Assembly: GCA_945878725.1 (NCBI GenBank)
Contig: CAMCTY010000007.1
Span: forward strand, 39,035-103,034
Length of the DNA: 64,000 bases
DNA from: Bifidobacterium breve
Lineage (GTDB): Bacteria; Actinomycetota; Acidimicrobiia; Acidimicrobiales; Acidimicrobilacustridaceae
Direction of reading: 5' to 3'
Both the position numbers and the translations under genes were made by a program. The notes under the pieces were generated by a model. That model was not told the DNA's origin and searched no databases. It saw nothing but the letters and a program-made list of their open reading frames with translations. The stretch's first letter is position 1. Every line of letters starts with the position of its first letter. This document shows, piece by piece, positions 16,760 to 24,347 of this stretch.

Positions 16760-17398
16760 ATGACCTCCTCCGCTGCAACCGGCTCCCGTCCGGTCCGGTC
16801 CGGTTCCGCCCGACGCACGTCGCTCCGCCGCACGCTGTTGCGCGGAGCAGTCACGCTCGGCCTCGTCGCGACAACCCTCGGTCTCGTTCCCGCTCGTGCC
16901 AACGCAGTGAACATCGAATCGCTTCCCGCTGCCGCGGCGTCGGCGGCAACCGCCGTCAACTCCGTCACCCCCTCGTCGGCCGCCATCACCTCGGGTACCT
17001 CCCCCGAAATCACCGCCTCGGTGTTTCGCCTGGCCGTGATTGACGTCGTCGTTCAGACCGCCATTACCAAACTCGGCACCCCGTACTCCTACGGCGCAGG
17101 GGGGCCGGGCGCGTTCGACTGCTCCGGGTTCACCCGCTGGGCATGGGCGCAGATGGGCGTCGCCCTTCCCCATAACTCTGGAGCGCAATGGGCGCAGGTC
17201 GAACGCATCGATCTCGCCGACCTCCAACCCGGCGATCTCGTCTTCAACTGGGATGCCGGTGAGCGCAGCCCCGGGCACGTCGGCCTCTACATCGGCGACG
17301 GCACCATGATCCATTCCCCCAACGGTGGCGGTCAGGTTCGATTCGATCCGATCACTTGGTGGACCGGTTCGACGACCAGAGCCGGACGGGTTCTCTAA
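16760..17398 (+). CDS. Secreted NlpC/P60 peptidoglycan endopeptidase
   Basis: 212-residue exported cell-wall hydrolase. Basic N-terminus and hydrophobic stretch (about 25-48) ending ARANA are a signal peptide; a low-complexity Ala/Ser/Thr linker (50-85) follows; the NlpC/P60 domain covers 92-212. Catalytic Cys121 lies in AFDCSGFTRWAW, His173 in SPGHVGLYIGDG and His185 in MIHSPNGGG. It presumably cleaves a stem-peptide bond (D-Glu to diamino acid). A frame opening at 16577 overlaps cgoX; the ATG at 16760 gives the proper signal peptide. Own promoter and a hairpin-containing leader suggest separate control from the haem operon. Confidence 0.92.
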   Translation: MTSSAATGSRPVRSGSARRTSLRRTLLRGAVTLGLVATTLGLVPARANAVNIESLPAAAASAATAVNSVTPSSAAITSGTSPEITASVFRLAVIDVVVQTAITKLGTPYSYGAGGPGAFDCSGFTRWAWAQMGVALPHNSGAQWAQVERIDLADLQPGDLVFNWDAGERSPGHVGLYIGDGTMIHSPNGGGQVRFDPITWWTGSTTRAGRVL

Positions 17399-17401
17399 GC
17401 T
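17396..17401 (+). promoter_or_regulatory. -10 element of a leaderless promoter for the esterase gene
   Basis: TAAGCT ends 6 nt before the GTG at 17408; its first three bases are the NlpC stop codon. Confidence 0.45.
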
Positions 17402-17407
17402 TCCAGC

Positions 17408-18055
17408 GTGCTGCACACCATCCGTCGAGATACCGATCGACCTGAGCGGGTCCTGTTCGTTCTCCCCGGTTATGGCGACTTCCCCAAGTACTTCCTTGAA
17501 CGAGTCGACGAGTTTGATCCCGAACGACGTTGGCTTGTGATCGTCCCCGAGCCCCGGCTTCAGTCAGCCGCCGGGCCCATCTGGTACTCCGTTGACGAGA
17601 ACGGGATTGATCAAAGCGCCTTCAGCGGAAGTCTCGATGCCCTCTCCGACTGCGTCAGTCAGACCCTCGAGGAAACAGGAATCGGTTCAGACCGACTCGT
17701 CATCGCCGGATTCTCCCAAGGTGGCGCTCTCGCGCTCGCCTCACTTCTTGTGCCTTCGTTCCAACCGATGCCGAACGCCGTTGCTGTTCTCGCTGGCTAC
17801 CTTGCCGATCACGACGACATCAATCTCGCGACCGCGATCGACCGACCGGTGCTCATTGCGCACGGCCGCGACGACGAAACCGTGGACACAATCCGCGGCC
17901 GCAGCGCCGCCAAAGCCCTTGATCGATCCGGAGCGATCGTCTCGTGGTCCGAGGTCGACGGCGGCCATCGGTTCGGACCGGATCTGCTCGCTCCATTTCG
18001 ACTCTGGCTCGACGAACTCGTTCGGGCGGAACTGCCGCATCGTCCGATCGCATAA
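17408..18055 (+). CDS. Phospholipase/carboxylesterase-type alpha/beta hydrolase
   Basis: 215 residues of a compact serine hydrolase. Oxyanion region VLFVLPGYGD (15-24), nucleophile Ser103 in GFSQGGALAL, acid Asp156 in AHGRDDETVD and His187 in DGGHRFG complete the triad in the order of the YpfH/carboxylesterase group. No signal peptide, so cytoplasmic. Begins at a GTG 9 bp after the NlpC stop with a leaderless-type -10 element. Substrate unknown; probably short acyl esters or lysophospholipids by family analogy. Confidence 0.85.
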   Translation: MLHTIRRDTDRPERVLFVLPGYGDFPKYFLERVDEFDPERRWLVIVPEPRLQSAAGPIWYSVDENGIDQSAFSGSLDALSDCVSQTLEETGIGSDRLVIAGFSQGGALALASLLVPSFQPMPNAVAVLAGYLADHDDINLATAIDRPVLIAHGRDDETVDTIRGRSAAKALDRSGAIVSWSEVDGGHRFGPDLLAPFRLWLDELVRAELPHRPIA

Positions 18056-18109
18056 CTCGAACTGCTCCCCCGATCTGACCAGAGTCGACATTGGCGCAAG
18101 GATGGGTAC

Positions 18110-18700
18110 ATGACCTCGACCCCCGCGACCGGCGACACTCCGAACGACGTCCCGACTCCCGGACCGGTTCGGAAGATGCCGTCGCCGATCTATCGGAAGA
18201 TCCGCCGAAAGGCCCCGATTCTTGTCGTGCTCTTCTGCATGGGCCTTCTCGTTTTCGCCGCCTTCGCCAGCCCCTTTAAGAAGCCGCCGGCGGCGATCGA
18301 CCTTCGCCTTCCGCTCATTGGGGCCGACTCCAATCCTGCGGCCGGTTACGTCGTCATCCACAACGCGGGCGGATCGGACACGCTCCTCGGTGCATCCACT
18401 CCGGCTGCGGCCACCGTCACGATCCAGCAACGTCGACCGTCGCCCACCGATCCGGCCGGCGTGCTCGTGGCCGTAGGTTCCCTCAAGGTCGCGGGTTTCG
18501 AGGACCTCCGCCTCCAGCCGGGGAGCGATCAACTTCTCCTCGAGGGCCTGGTCAAGCCCCTCACTGTCGGCGAGAAGATCCAGTTGACCTTGCGTTTCGA
18601 GCGAGCCGGGAACATCACCGTTGAGGCCGATGTGCAGTCCTATCTCGAGATCGCCGACCGGATGCTCCCGTCCCGACTCAAGCTCCCCAGCAAGCCCTGA
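18110..18700 (+). CDS. PCuAC-like (DUF461) membrane-anchored protein lacking copper ligands
   Basis: 196 residues: cytoplasmic N-terminus, one TM helix (about 38-55), then a PCuAC-fold domain. The scaffold is clear: AAGYVVIHNAGGSDTLLGASTPAAATVTI and LVKPLTVGEKIQLTLRFERAGNITVEADV are close to the family consensus. The copper site (His...Met...His-X-Met) is absent: the first position reads TIQQRR, the methionine region VLVAVGSLKV, and the usual HIML is QLLL. It therefore probably does not deliver copper to cytochrome oxidase as classic PCuAC does. It sits just upstream of the zinc-type transporter genes but with a separate promoter between. An AAGGA 8 nt before the ATG may be the RBS. Confidence 0.75.
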   Translation: MTSTPATGDTPNDVPTPGPVRKMPSPIYRKIRRKAPILVVLFCMGLLVFAAFASPFKKPPAAIDLRLPLIGADSNPAAGYVVIHNAGGSDTLLGASTPAAATVTIQQRRPSPTDPAGVLVAVGSLKVAGFEDLRLQPGSDQLLLEGLVKPLTVGEKIQLTLRFERAGNITVEADVQSYLEIADRMLPSRLKLPSKP

Positions 18701-18713
18701 CCCAACTTCGGGC

Positions 18714-18742
18714 TTGACGGGCCCCTCGCTCCGATACATAAT
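18714..18742 (+). promoter_or_regulatory. Sigma-A-type promoter of the metal-uptake genes
   Basis: TTGACG (18714-18719), exactly 17 nt, CATAAT (18737-18742): the best consensus promoter in the window. Its -10 overlaps the Zur-like operator. Confidence 0.8.
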
Positions 18743-18759
18743 GGGAATGGTTCTCATTA
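18739..18759 (+). promoter_or_regulatory. Fur/Zur-type operator
   Basis: 21-bp near-palindrome with arms TAATGGGAA and TTCTCATTA around TGG; eight of nine arm positions pair. Size, AT-rich arms and the AATGxxAAxxxTTxxCATT layout match actinobacterial Zur/Fur boxes. It covers the -10 box and the start of transcription, which suits repression by metal-loaded regulator. Confidence 0.75.
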
Positions 18760-18774
18760 CTGTTATGGAGCAAC

Positions 18775-19710
18775 ATGAACTCCCGCCTCATCTTGGTTCC
18801 CGTCGCCGTCGTCGTCACCCTCTGCACCCTGGCTGCCGCATGCGGATCGGGTTCGTCGGCAAACGCCGACAAGCCCCGCGTCATCGTCACCACCACGATC
18901 CTCGGTGATCTTGTCTCGCAGGTGGCCGGCGATTCCGTCGAAGTCGAGGTGCTCATGCCCCCCGGCGCCGATCCCCACGATTTCGAAGCCTCCGTCGCCC
19001 AAGCCGCGCGCATCCGCTCGGCCGATCTCGTCGTTGCCAATGGACTCGGCCTCGAAGAACGCCTCGAGGGCACCCTCGACGCGGCAAAAGCCGACGGAGT
19101 GACCGTTTACGAAGTCGGGCCCGAACTCGATCCTCAGCCCATGACCGACGAGAGCGGTCAGCCCACCGGTGCACCGGATCCCCACGTCTGGCTCGATCCC
19201 GATCGCATGGCACGAGCCGCCGGTCTCGTCGCGACGCAACTGGCCGACGCCACTGGCCTCGACGCCGCACCCTTCCAGGAACGTGCCGCCCGTTATGCGG
19301 CTGATGCGATCGCAGCAGGGCAGGAAGCCGACGCGATCCTCAGCCCTGTTCCCGCCGACCAGCGTCTGCTCATCACAAACCACGACGCGCTCGGCTACTT
19401 CGCCCGACGCTTCAACCTGACCGTCCTCGGAACCGTCATCCCGGGCGGCTCGACCCTCGCCGAGCCCAGCGCCGCCGATATCAGTGCACTTGCCGACGCC
19501 CTCGCCTCAACCGATGTGAACGCCGTGTTCTCCGAGAACACCGTCTCGCCCCGACTCGTCGAGGCGGTGGCGACCGAAGTTGGCCGCAACATCATCGTGA
19601 TCGAACTCTTCACCGACTCGCTCGGCAAATCGGGTTCGGGCGCCGACACCTATGCCGGCTTGATCGTCACCGACGCAACTCTTGTCGCCAACGGACTTCT
19701 GGGCCGATAG
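18775..19710 (+). CDS. znuA: Zinc/manganese ABC transporter substrate-binding lipoprotein (cluster A-I)
   Basis: 311-residue extracellular metal receptor. Lipoprotein signal peptide with lipobox LAAAC, lipidated Cys23. Metal ligands as in the family: His68 (PHDFE), His137 (DPHVWLDP), His203 (TNHDALGYFARRF), with the acidic fourth ligand near the C-terminus. Preceded by a strong promoter overlapped by a Zur/Fur-type operator and by a GGAG RBS 4 nt before the ATG. Without a long His-rich loop, Zn versus Mn cannot be decided from the protein; the Zur-like box favours zinc. The permease gene follows after 28 bp, but no ATPase gene is present between or after them. Confidence 0.9.
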   Translation: MNSRLILVPVAVVVTLCTLAAACGSGSSANADKPRVIVTTTILGDLVSQVAGDSVEVEVLMPPGADPHDFEASVAQAARIRSADLVVANGLGLEERLEGTLDAAKADGVTVYEVGPELDPQPMTDESGQPTGAPDPHVWLDPDRMARAAGLVATQLADATGLDAAPFQERAARYAADAIAAGQEADAILSPVPADQRLLITNHDALGYFARRFNLTVLGTVIPGGSTLAEPSAADISALADALASTDVNAVFSENTVSPRLVEAVATEVGRNIIVIELFTDSLGKSGSGADTYAGLIVTDATLVANGLLGR

Positions 19711-19738
19711 CGCCAGCAACCTCTAGCCTCGTCTTCCT

Positions 19739-20590
19739 GTGCACTGGCTAACCGACCCTTTCCAGTACGACTTCGTCGTGCGTGCCCTGATCGCCGGTTC
19801 ACTCGCGGCGATCACGTGCGCGCTCATCGGCACATGGGTCGTGATCCGCGGACTTTCGTTCATGGGTGACGCACTCGCCCACGGCGTGCTTCCCGGCATA
19901 GCCGTTGCGTTCCTCATGGGCTTCAACATCACCATCGGCGCTTTCGTCTCCGCAATCCTCATGGTGTTCGGCATCAACATCGTCAACCGCGCATCGAAAC
20001 TCGCAAGTGACACAGGTATCGGACTGTTGTTCGTTGGGATGCTCGCACTCGGAGTCGTCCTGATCTCGCGAACGCGTTCCTTCACCGGCGATCTCACATC
20101 GTTCTTGTTTGGCAGCATCCTTGGCGCGAACGCGTCTGACATCACCCTTCAAGCCGTGACAGTCGCTATTGCACTCGTCGCTGTTGTGATCCTGCACCGC
20201 ATGTTCCTTGCGCTGTCGTTTAATGCGGAAAAAGCAGACGCACTTGGCATGCACCCCCGACTTGCGCACATCGCCATGCTCACACTTGTGGCACTCGCCA
20301 TCGTGGCGTCGTTCCGCACCGTGGGCACACTTCTCGTGTTCGGCCTTCTTGTTGCACCACCGGCAACCGCGGCACTGATCGTGCGACGGGTGCCGGCGAT
20401 GATGGCCGTTGCCTGTGCCATTGGAGTTTTCTCCGTCGCTCTCGGTCTTGTCCTCACGTATCACTTCGACACCGCGGCCGGAGCGACAATGGCGGGAACT
20501 GCCGTGGCGATTTTCTTCATCGTCCTCGCCGGGCGCGAGCTTGCGTCACAGGTGACCCGGCGTCTGATTCCCGTCGCTGCGCAGGCCTGA
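19739..20590 (+). CDS. znuB: Zinc/manganese ABC transporter permease
   Basis: 283 residues with about eight TM helices, the ABC-3 family. Starts WLTDPFQYDFVVRALIAGSLAAITCALIGTWV; the GLSFMGDALAHGVLPGIA segment and RTVGTLLVFGLLVAPPATA are family hallmarks. GTG start at 19739, with a TAGCCT 9 nt upstream that might be a second promoter. The usual third component, the ATPase, is not encoded here: the next gene is lnt. It must use an ATPase from another locus. His residues line TM segments but specificity cannot be predicted. Confidence 0.9.
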   Translation: MHWLTDPFQYDFVVRALIAGSLAAITCALIGTWVVIRGLSFMGDALAHGVLPGIAVAFLMGFNITIGAFVSAILMVFGINIVNRASKLASDTGIGLLFVGMLALGVVLISRTRSFTGDLTSFLFGSILGANASDITLQAVTVAIALVAVVILHRMFLALSFNAEKADALGMHPRLAHIAMLTLVALAIVASFRTVGTLLVFGLLVAPPATAALIVRRVPAMMAVACAIGVFSVALGLVLTYHFDTAAGATMAGTAVAIFFIVLAGRELASQVTRRLIPVAAQA

Positions 20591-20596
20591 CCGCCC

Positions 20597-22138
20597 GTGT
20601 CGCAATCGGCCGTGTCGCAATCAGATCGGCGCACCCTGCCTCCGAAATTGCGGTCGACGCTGCTCGCGCTTGTCGCCGGCTTGTGCATTGCCGCCTCCGT
20701 TCCTCCATGGGGATGGTGGCCGCTGGCATTCGTCGGTGTCGCGCTTTGGGATCGCCTGCTCGCGGGGGCTTCGCCCCGCGCCCGTTTCGCCCGCTCATGG
20801 TTGATGGGATTGGCATGGTTCGCACCGTCCATGCTTTGGATGGCCAATCTCACCGCCGTCGGCTTCCCCATCGCAATCATCCTGTACGCCGGATACCTCG
20901 GAGTGGCCGGTCTCCTTGTTCCCGGTCGATCCTCCAAGCCGTGGGTTCGTTGGGTTTCGATTCCAGCGGCATTCACGATCGCCGAAGTCTCCCGTTGGAC
21001 GTTCCCGTTCGGAGGAGTTCCACTCGCAACCACAGCGATGAGCCAAGCCGCCGCCCCTCTCGGGCAGATAGCGCGAGTCTTCTGTGCGCTCGGTGTCGTG
21101 TTCTTCGTCGGTGTGTGCGGCGTCGCCCTTTCCATGGCGTGGGCGCGACGTTGGCGTGTCGCCGGCACCATGTTTGCTCTCACTGTCATCGTGTGGGCGC
21201 TGGCAATGATTGCGCCGCGCGGCCATGACATCCGGTCGATCGACGCAGCCATCGTGCAGGGCGGCGGGCCACAGGGCACCCGTGCGACTGAGACCGATCC
21301 AAACGACGTATTCATGCGTCATCTCGACGCCACTCAACTGGTGACGGTTCCCGTCGATCTCGTCCTCTGGCCCGAGAACGTGGTCGACGTCGAAGGTCCA
21401 ATCACCGCGAATCCCGAGAATGCGATTCTCTCGGACCTTGCACAAACTCTCGACACCACGCTCGTCGTCGGAGTCACCGAGGGCGTCGACTCGCATACGT
21501 TCATCAACGAGTCGATCGTGTATCTGCCAGATGGGTCCATCGGTGACCGCTACGAGAAGGTGCGCCGCGTTCCCTTCGGCGAGTACGTCCCGGCACGCGA
21601 CCTTCTCGAGTCGATCGCGGGGAACAACAGCGGACTTCCTCTCCGCGACGCTAGGGCCGGCACAGAACCCGCCGTTCTCGAGACACCGCTCGGCAACCTC
21701 GCCATCGCAATCTCGTGGGAAATCTTCTTTACCAACCGGGGCCGCGATGGAGTTCTCAACGGTGGAGAGATCCTCCTCAACCCGACCAACGGTTCGAGCT
21801 ACTGGCTCACGGAGGTCCAGACCCAACAGGTCGCGTCGAGCCAACTTCGGGCCATCGAGACTGGCCGCTGGGTCCTGCAGGCGGCGCCGACGGGTTTCTC
21901 GGCCATTGTCACTCCCTCCGGCCGGGTTGAGCAGCGTTCGTCGATTTCCGAGCAACGGGTACTCCAGCAGGCCGTCTTCCTCCGGTCCGGAGACACCATC
22001 GCCACCCGTATCGGGCCGATGCCAATCGCCCTGCTTTCCCTTGCCCTGCTTGGCATCGCGTGGTTCTCGGTGCTCGTGCGGCCCAGGTTGCGAGCCCGGG
22101 CTAGAGGTCGGGACGACGACCTACCGACCAGCCCCTGA
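20597..22138 (+). CDS. lnt: Apolipoprotein N-acyltransferase homologue with Ser in place of the catalytic Cys
   Basis: 513 residues. N-terminal TM bundle of about six helices (20-210), an extracytoplasmic nitrilase-like domain (about 225-470) and a last TM (480-500). Glu260 in VLWPENVV and Lys321 in DRYEKVRRVPFGEY match the E. coli catalytic Glu267 and Lys335. The nucleophile position, 52 residues after the lysine exactly as in E. coli (335 to 387), is Ser373 in AIAISWEIFF rather than Cys in ICYE. The enzyme is probably altered or inactive as an N-acyltransferase unless serine can serve. Starts 6 bp after the permease stop, so in the same transcript. Family certain; activity doubtful. Confidence 0.88.
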   Translation: MSQSAVSQSDRRTLPPKLRSTLLALVAGLCIAASVPPWGWWPLAFVGVALWDRLLAGASPRARFARSWLMGLAWFAPSMLWMANLTAVGFPIAIILYAGYLGVAGLLVPGRSSKPWVRWVSIPAAFTIAEVSRWTFPFGGVPLATTAMSQAAAPLGQIARVFCALGVVFFVGVCGVALSMAWARRWRVAGTMFALTVIVWALAMIAPRGHDIRSIDAAIVQGGGPQGTRATETDPNDVFMRHLDATQLVTVPVDLVLWPENVVDVEGPITANPENAILSDLAQTLDTTLVVGVTEGVDSHTFINESIVYLPDGSIGDRYEKVRRVPFGEYVPARDLLESIAGNNSGLPLRDARAGTEPAVLETPLGNLAIAISWEIFFTNRGRDGVLNGGEILLNPTNGSSYWLTEVQTQQVASSQLRAIETGRWVLQAAPTGFSAIVTPSGRVEQRSSISEQRVLQQAVFLRSGDTIATRIGPMPIALLSLALLGIAWFSVLVRPRLRARARGRDDDLPTSP

Positions 22139-22202
22139 GACCCGGTTCCCGCTCGGCCCGTACTTGACCCATTCGGGGGGCGACAGCGAGACTTGACCCC
22201 CC

Positions 22203-23576
22203 ATGTCCCCCCAATCTGACGCGCCCCGAAGCGCCCCCCGAGCCGCCGACGGCGAGCTCCCTCTGCGCATCGCCTTTCTGACCTACCGAGGAAAGCCCCA
22301 TGTGGGCGGGCAGGGCGTCTACACGCGCCATCTCACGAAGGCCCTTGTCGATCTTGGTCACGAGGTCGAAGTCCTCGGCGGACAACCGTTTCCGGTGCTC
22401 GATCCCCGGGTTCCCCTTGTCGAACTTCCGAGCCTCGATATCTACAACGATCAGTTCCCGATGCGCCTGCCGTTCCCGTCGGAGATCAAGACCCTCGGCG
22501 ACGCGCTCGAGGTCGGCACGTTCATGTCCGGCTCGTTTCCGGAACCCCTTGCGTTCAGTGTGCGCGCTTGGCAGCACCTGCGGCGCCGTGTCAACGACTT
22601 CGATCTCGTGCAGGACAACCAGTGCCTCGGGTACGGACTCTTCGGCATTGAGCGCGCCGGTCTTCCTGTGCTCGCCACGATCCACCATCCCATCACCGTC
22701 GATCGCCGACTCGAGATGGAACACGCCGAATCGGCCTACAAGCGCTTCGCCAAAGGCCGCTGGTACGGATTCACCAAGATGCAGACCCGCGTCGCATCGC
22801 GCATGCCCCGCGTGATCACCGTGTCCCAGAACTCTCTCAAGGACATCCACGCCGATCAGAAAGTCCCGCTCGACCGCCTGCATGTCGTTCCCGTGGGCGT
22901 CGACCAGGAACTCTTCAAACCGCAGCCGGGTGTGAAGCGCATTCCGGGCCGGCTCATCACGACGGCGAGTGCCGACGTAACGATGAAGGGGCTTCGCTAC
23001 CTGCTCGAGGCCGTCGCCAAACTCCGCACCGAGCGTCACATCGAACTCGTCGTCATCGGTCGCCTCAAGGAAGGTGGCCCGTCGGCGCAGATCATCGACG
23101 AGCTCGGCCTCCGCGACGCCGTCACGTTCATCACCGGCGTTCCCGAAGAGCGGATCATTGAGCTCTACGCCGAAGCACAGGTTGCGGTTGTTCCGTCGCT
23201 CTACGAGGGCTTCTCGCTCCCGGCGATTGAAGCCATGAGCTGTGGCGTTCCTCTTGTAGCCACGACCGGTGGGGCTCTCCCCGAGGTCGTCGGCGCCCAC
23301 AACGAAACCGCACTCGTCGTTCCTCCGGGTGACAGCGAAGCTCTTGCCGCCATGCTCACGATCGCACTCGATGACGAAGCTCTCCGTGATCGCATCGGCG
23401 CCGCCGGACGTCAGCGCGTCATTGAACGCTGGACTTGGCGCCACACGGCGGTCGGTACCGTCGAGCACTACCGAGCTCTCCTCGCCGAGACCCCGCACAT
23501 CCAGGCCCGCCGTCCCGGTGGAGCCGGTGCTGCACCGCGGTACCAGCGCTCACGCGTTCAGAACCGGGAGTCGTGA
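22203..23576 (+). CDS. GT4-family glycosyltransferase
   Basis: 457-residue GT-B glycosyltransferase. N-terminal acceptor domain begins LRIAFLTYRGKPHVGGQGVYTRHLTKALVDLGHEV with the GGQGV glycine turn; the C-terminal nucleotide-sugar domain has VVPVGVDQELFKP, TASADVTMKGLRYLLEAV and the EX7E motif in SLYEGFSLPAIEAMSCG. No signal or TM. First gene of a tight three-gene set (glycosyltransferase, methyltransferase, toroid protein) with spacing of 3 bp and a 4-bp overlap. Such trios occur in other actinobacteria, which suggests joint synthesis or modification of one glycan or lipid; the product is not known to me. Confidence 0.9.
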   Translation: MSPQSDAPRSAPRAADGELPLRIAFLTYRGKPHVGGQGVYTRHLTKALVDLGHEVEVLGGQPFPVLDPRVPLVELPSLDIYNDQFPMRLPFPSEIKTLGDALEVGTFMSGSFPEPLAFSVRAWQHLRRRVNDFDLVQDNQCLGYGLFGIERAGLPVLATIHHPITVDRRLEMEHAESAYKRFAKGRWYGFTKMQTRVASRMPRVITVSQNSLKDIHADQKVPLDRLHVVPVGVDQELFKPQPGVKRIPGRLITTASADVTMKGLRYLLEAVAKLRTERHIELVVIGRLKEGGPSAQIIDELGLRDAVTFITGVPEERIIELYAEAQVAVVPSLYEGFSLPAIEAMSCGVPLVATTGGALPEVVGAHNETALVVPPGDSEALAAMLTIALDDEALRDRIGAAGRQRVIERWTWRHTAVGTVEHYRALLAETPHIQARRPGGAGAAPRYQRSRVQNRES

Positions 23577-23579
23577 GCC

Positions 23580-24347
23580 GTGCTCACCGCCGACTATGAC
23601 CGCCTCGGCCTGAAGGCCGGCGACCGACTCCTCGATCTCGGATGCGGCTTCGGCCGTCATGCGTTCGAAGCGTTGCGTCGCGGTGGACGAGTCGTTGCGT
23701 GTGACATGGCCTTCCCCGAACTCGAACAGGTAATCGGCACGGCCAAAGCAATGCGCGCCGCCGGAGAAATCGGCCCCGACCTCCTGTGCACCTCCGTCAA
23801 CGGAGACGGAACGCGCTTGCCTTTCGCCAACAATTCCTTCGACAGGATCATTGCGTCCGAGGTCATGGAGCATGTGCCGGACGATCTCGCCGCTCTCGCG
23901 GAACTCACCCGAGTGCTTCGGCCCGGTGGCACGATCGCAATCACGATCCCGGCGTGGTTCCCCGAAAAAGTGTGCTGGAAGATCACCGACCAGTACCACG
24001 CGCCTTTTGTTCCCGGCGGACACGTACGCATCTATACCGAGGAAGAACTGCGCCAGAAAATGCGCGGCGCCGGTCTCGTGCCCGGCGGTTCGCACCTCGC
24101 CCACGCGCTACACGCGCCGTACTGGTGGTTGCGTTGTGCCGTCGGCCCGACAAACGACACCAATCCCTTGGTCAAGGCGTACACGAAGTTGCTCGAGTGG
24201 GACATCATGTCGGCACCCAAGATCACTCGTGTCACCGAAAAACTCCTGAACCCGATCCTCGGCAAGTCGCTCGTTGTCTACGCGACGAAACCAATCGAAC
24301 GGGGAGCCGCGAACGATGCGGTTCTCACCGGGGCTTCGCAACGATGA
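23580..24347 (+). CDS. Class I SAM-dependent methyltransferase
   Basis: 255 residues. SAM-binding motif I LLDLGCGFGRHAFEALRRGG, acidic VVACDMAFPELEQV, motif with GDGTRLPFANNSFDRIIASEVMEHV and VLRPGGTIAITIPAWFPEKVCW. The C-terminal third (about 150-245) is extended, with a YTEEELRQKMRGAGL element and many aromatic residues, possibly a substrate lid. GTG start 3 bp after the glycosyltransferase stop; stop overlaps the next start. Probably methylates the product or carrier of the neighbouring glycosyltransferase. Confidence 0.9.
   Translation: MLTADYDRLGLKAGDRLLDLGCGFGRHAFEALRRGGRVVACDMAFPELEQVIGTAKAMRAAGEIGPDLLCTSVNGDGTRLPFANNSFDRIIASEVMEHVPDDLAALAELTRVLRPGGTIAITIPAWFPEKVCWKITDQYHAPFVPGGHVRIYTEEELRQKMRGAGLVPGGSHLAHALHAPYWWLRCAVGPTNDTNPLVKAYTKLLEWDIMSAPKITRVTEKLLNPILGKSLVVYATKPIERGAANDAVLTGASQR

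Noticed and set aside
22101..23498. 465-codon minus-strand frame opposite the GT4 glycosyltransferase
   Set aside because: Composition rich in Arg/Glu/Asp/Gly typical of antisense to GC-rich genes; the plus strand has full GT4 motifs.
23786..24343. Upstream extension of the toroid-protein frame
   Set aside because: Overlaps the methyltransferase almost fully and has Arg/His-rich antisense-like composition; the ATGA overlap at 24344 is the natural start.
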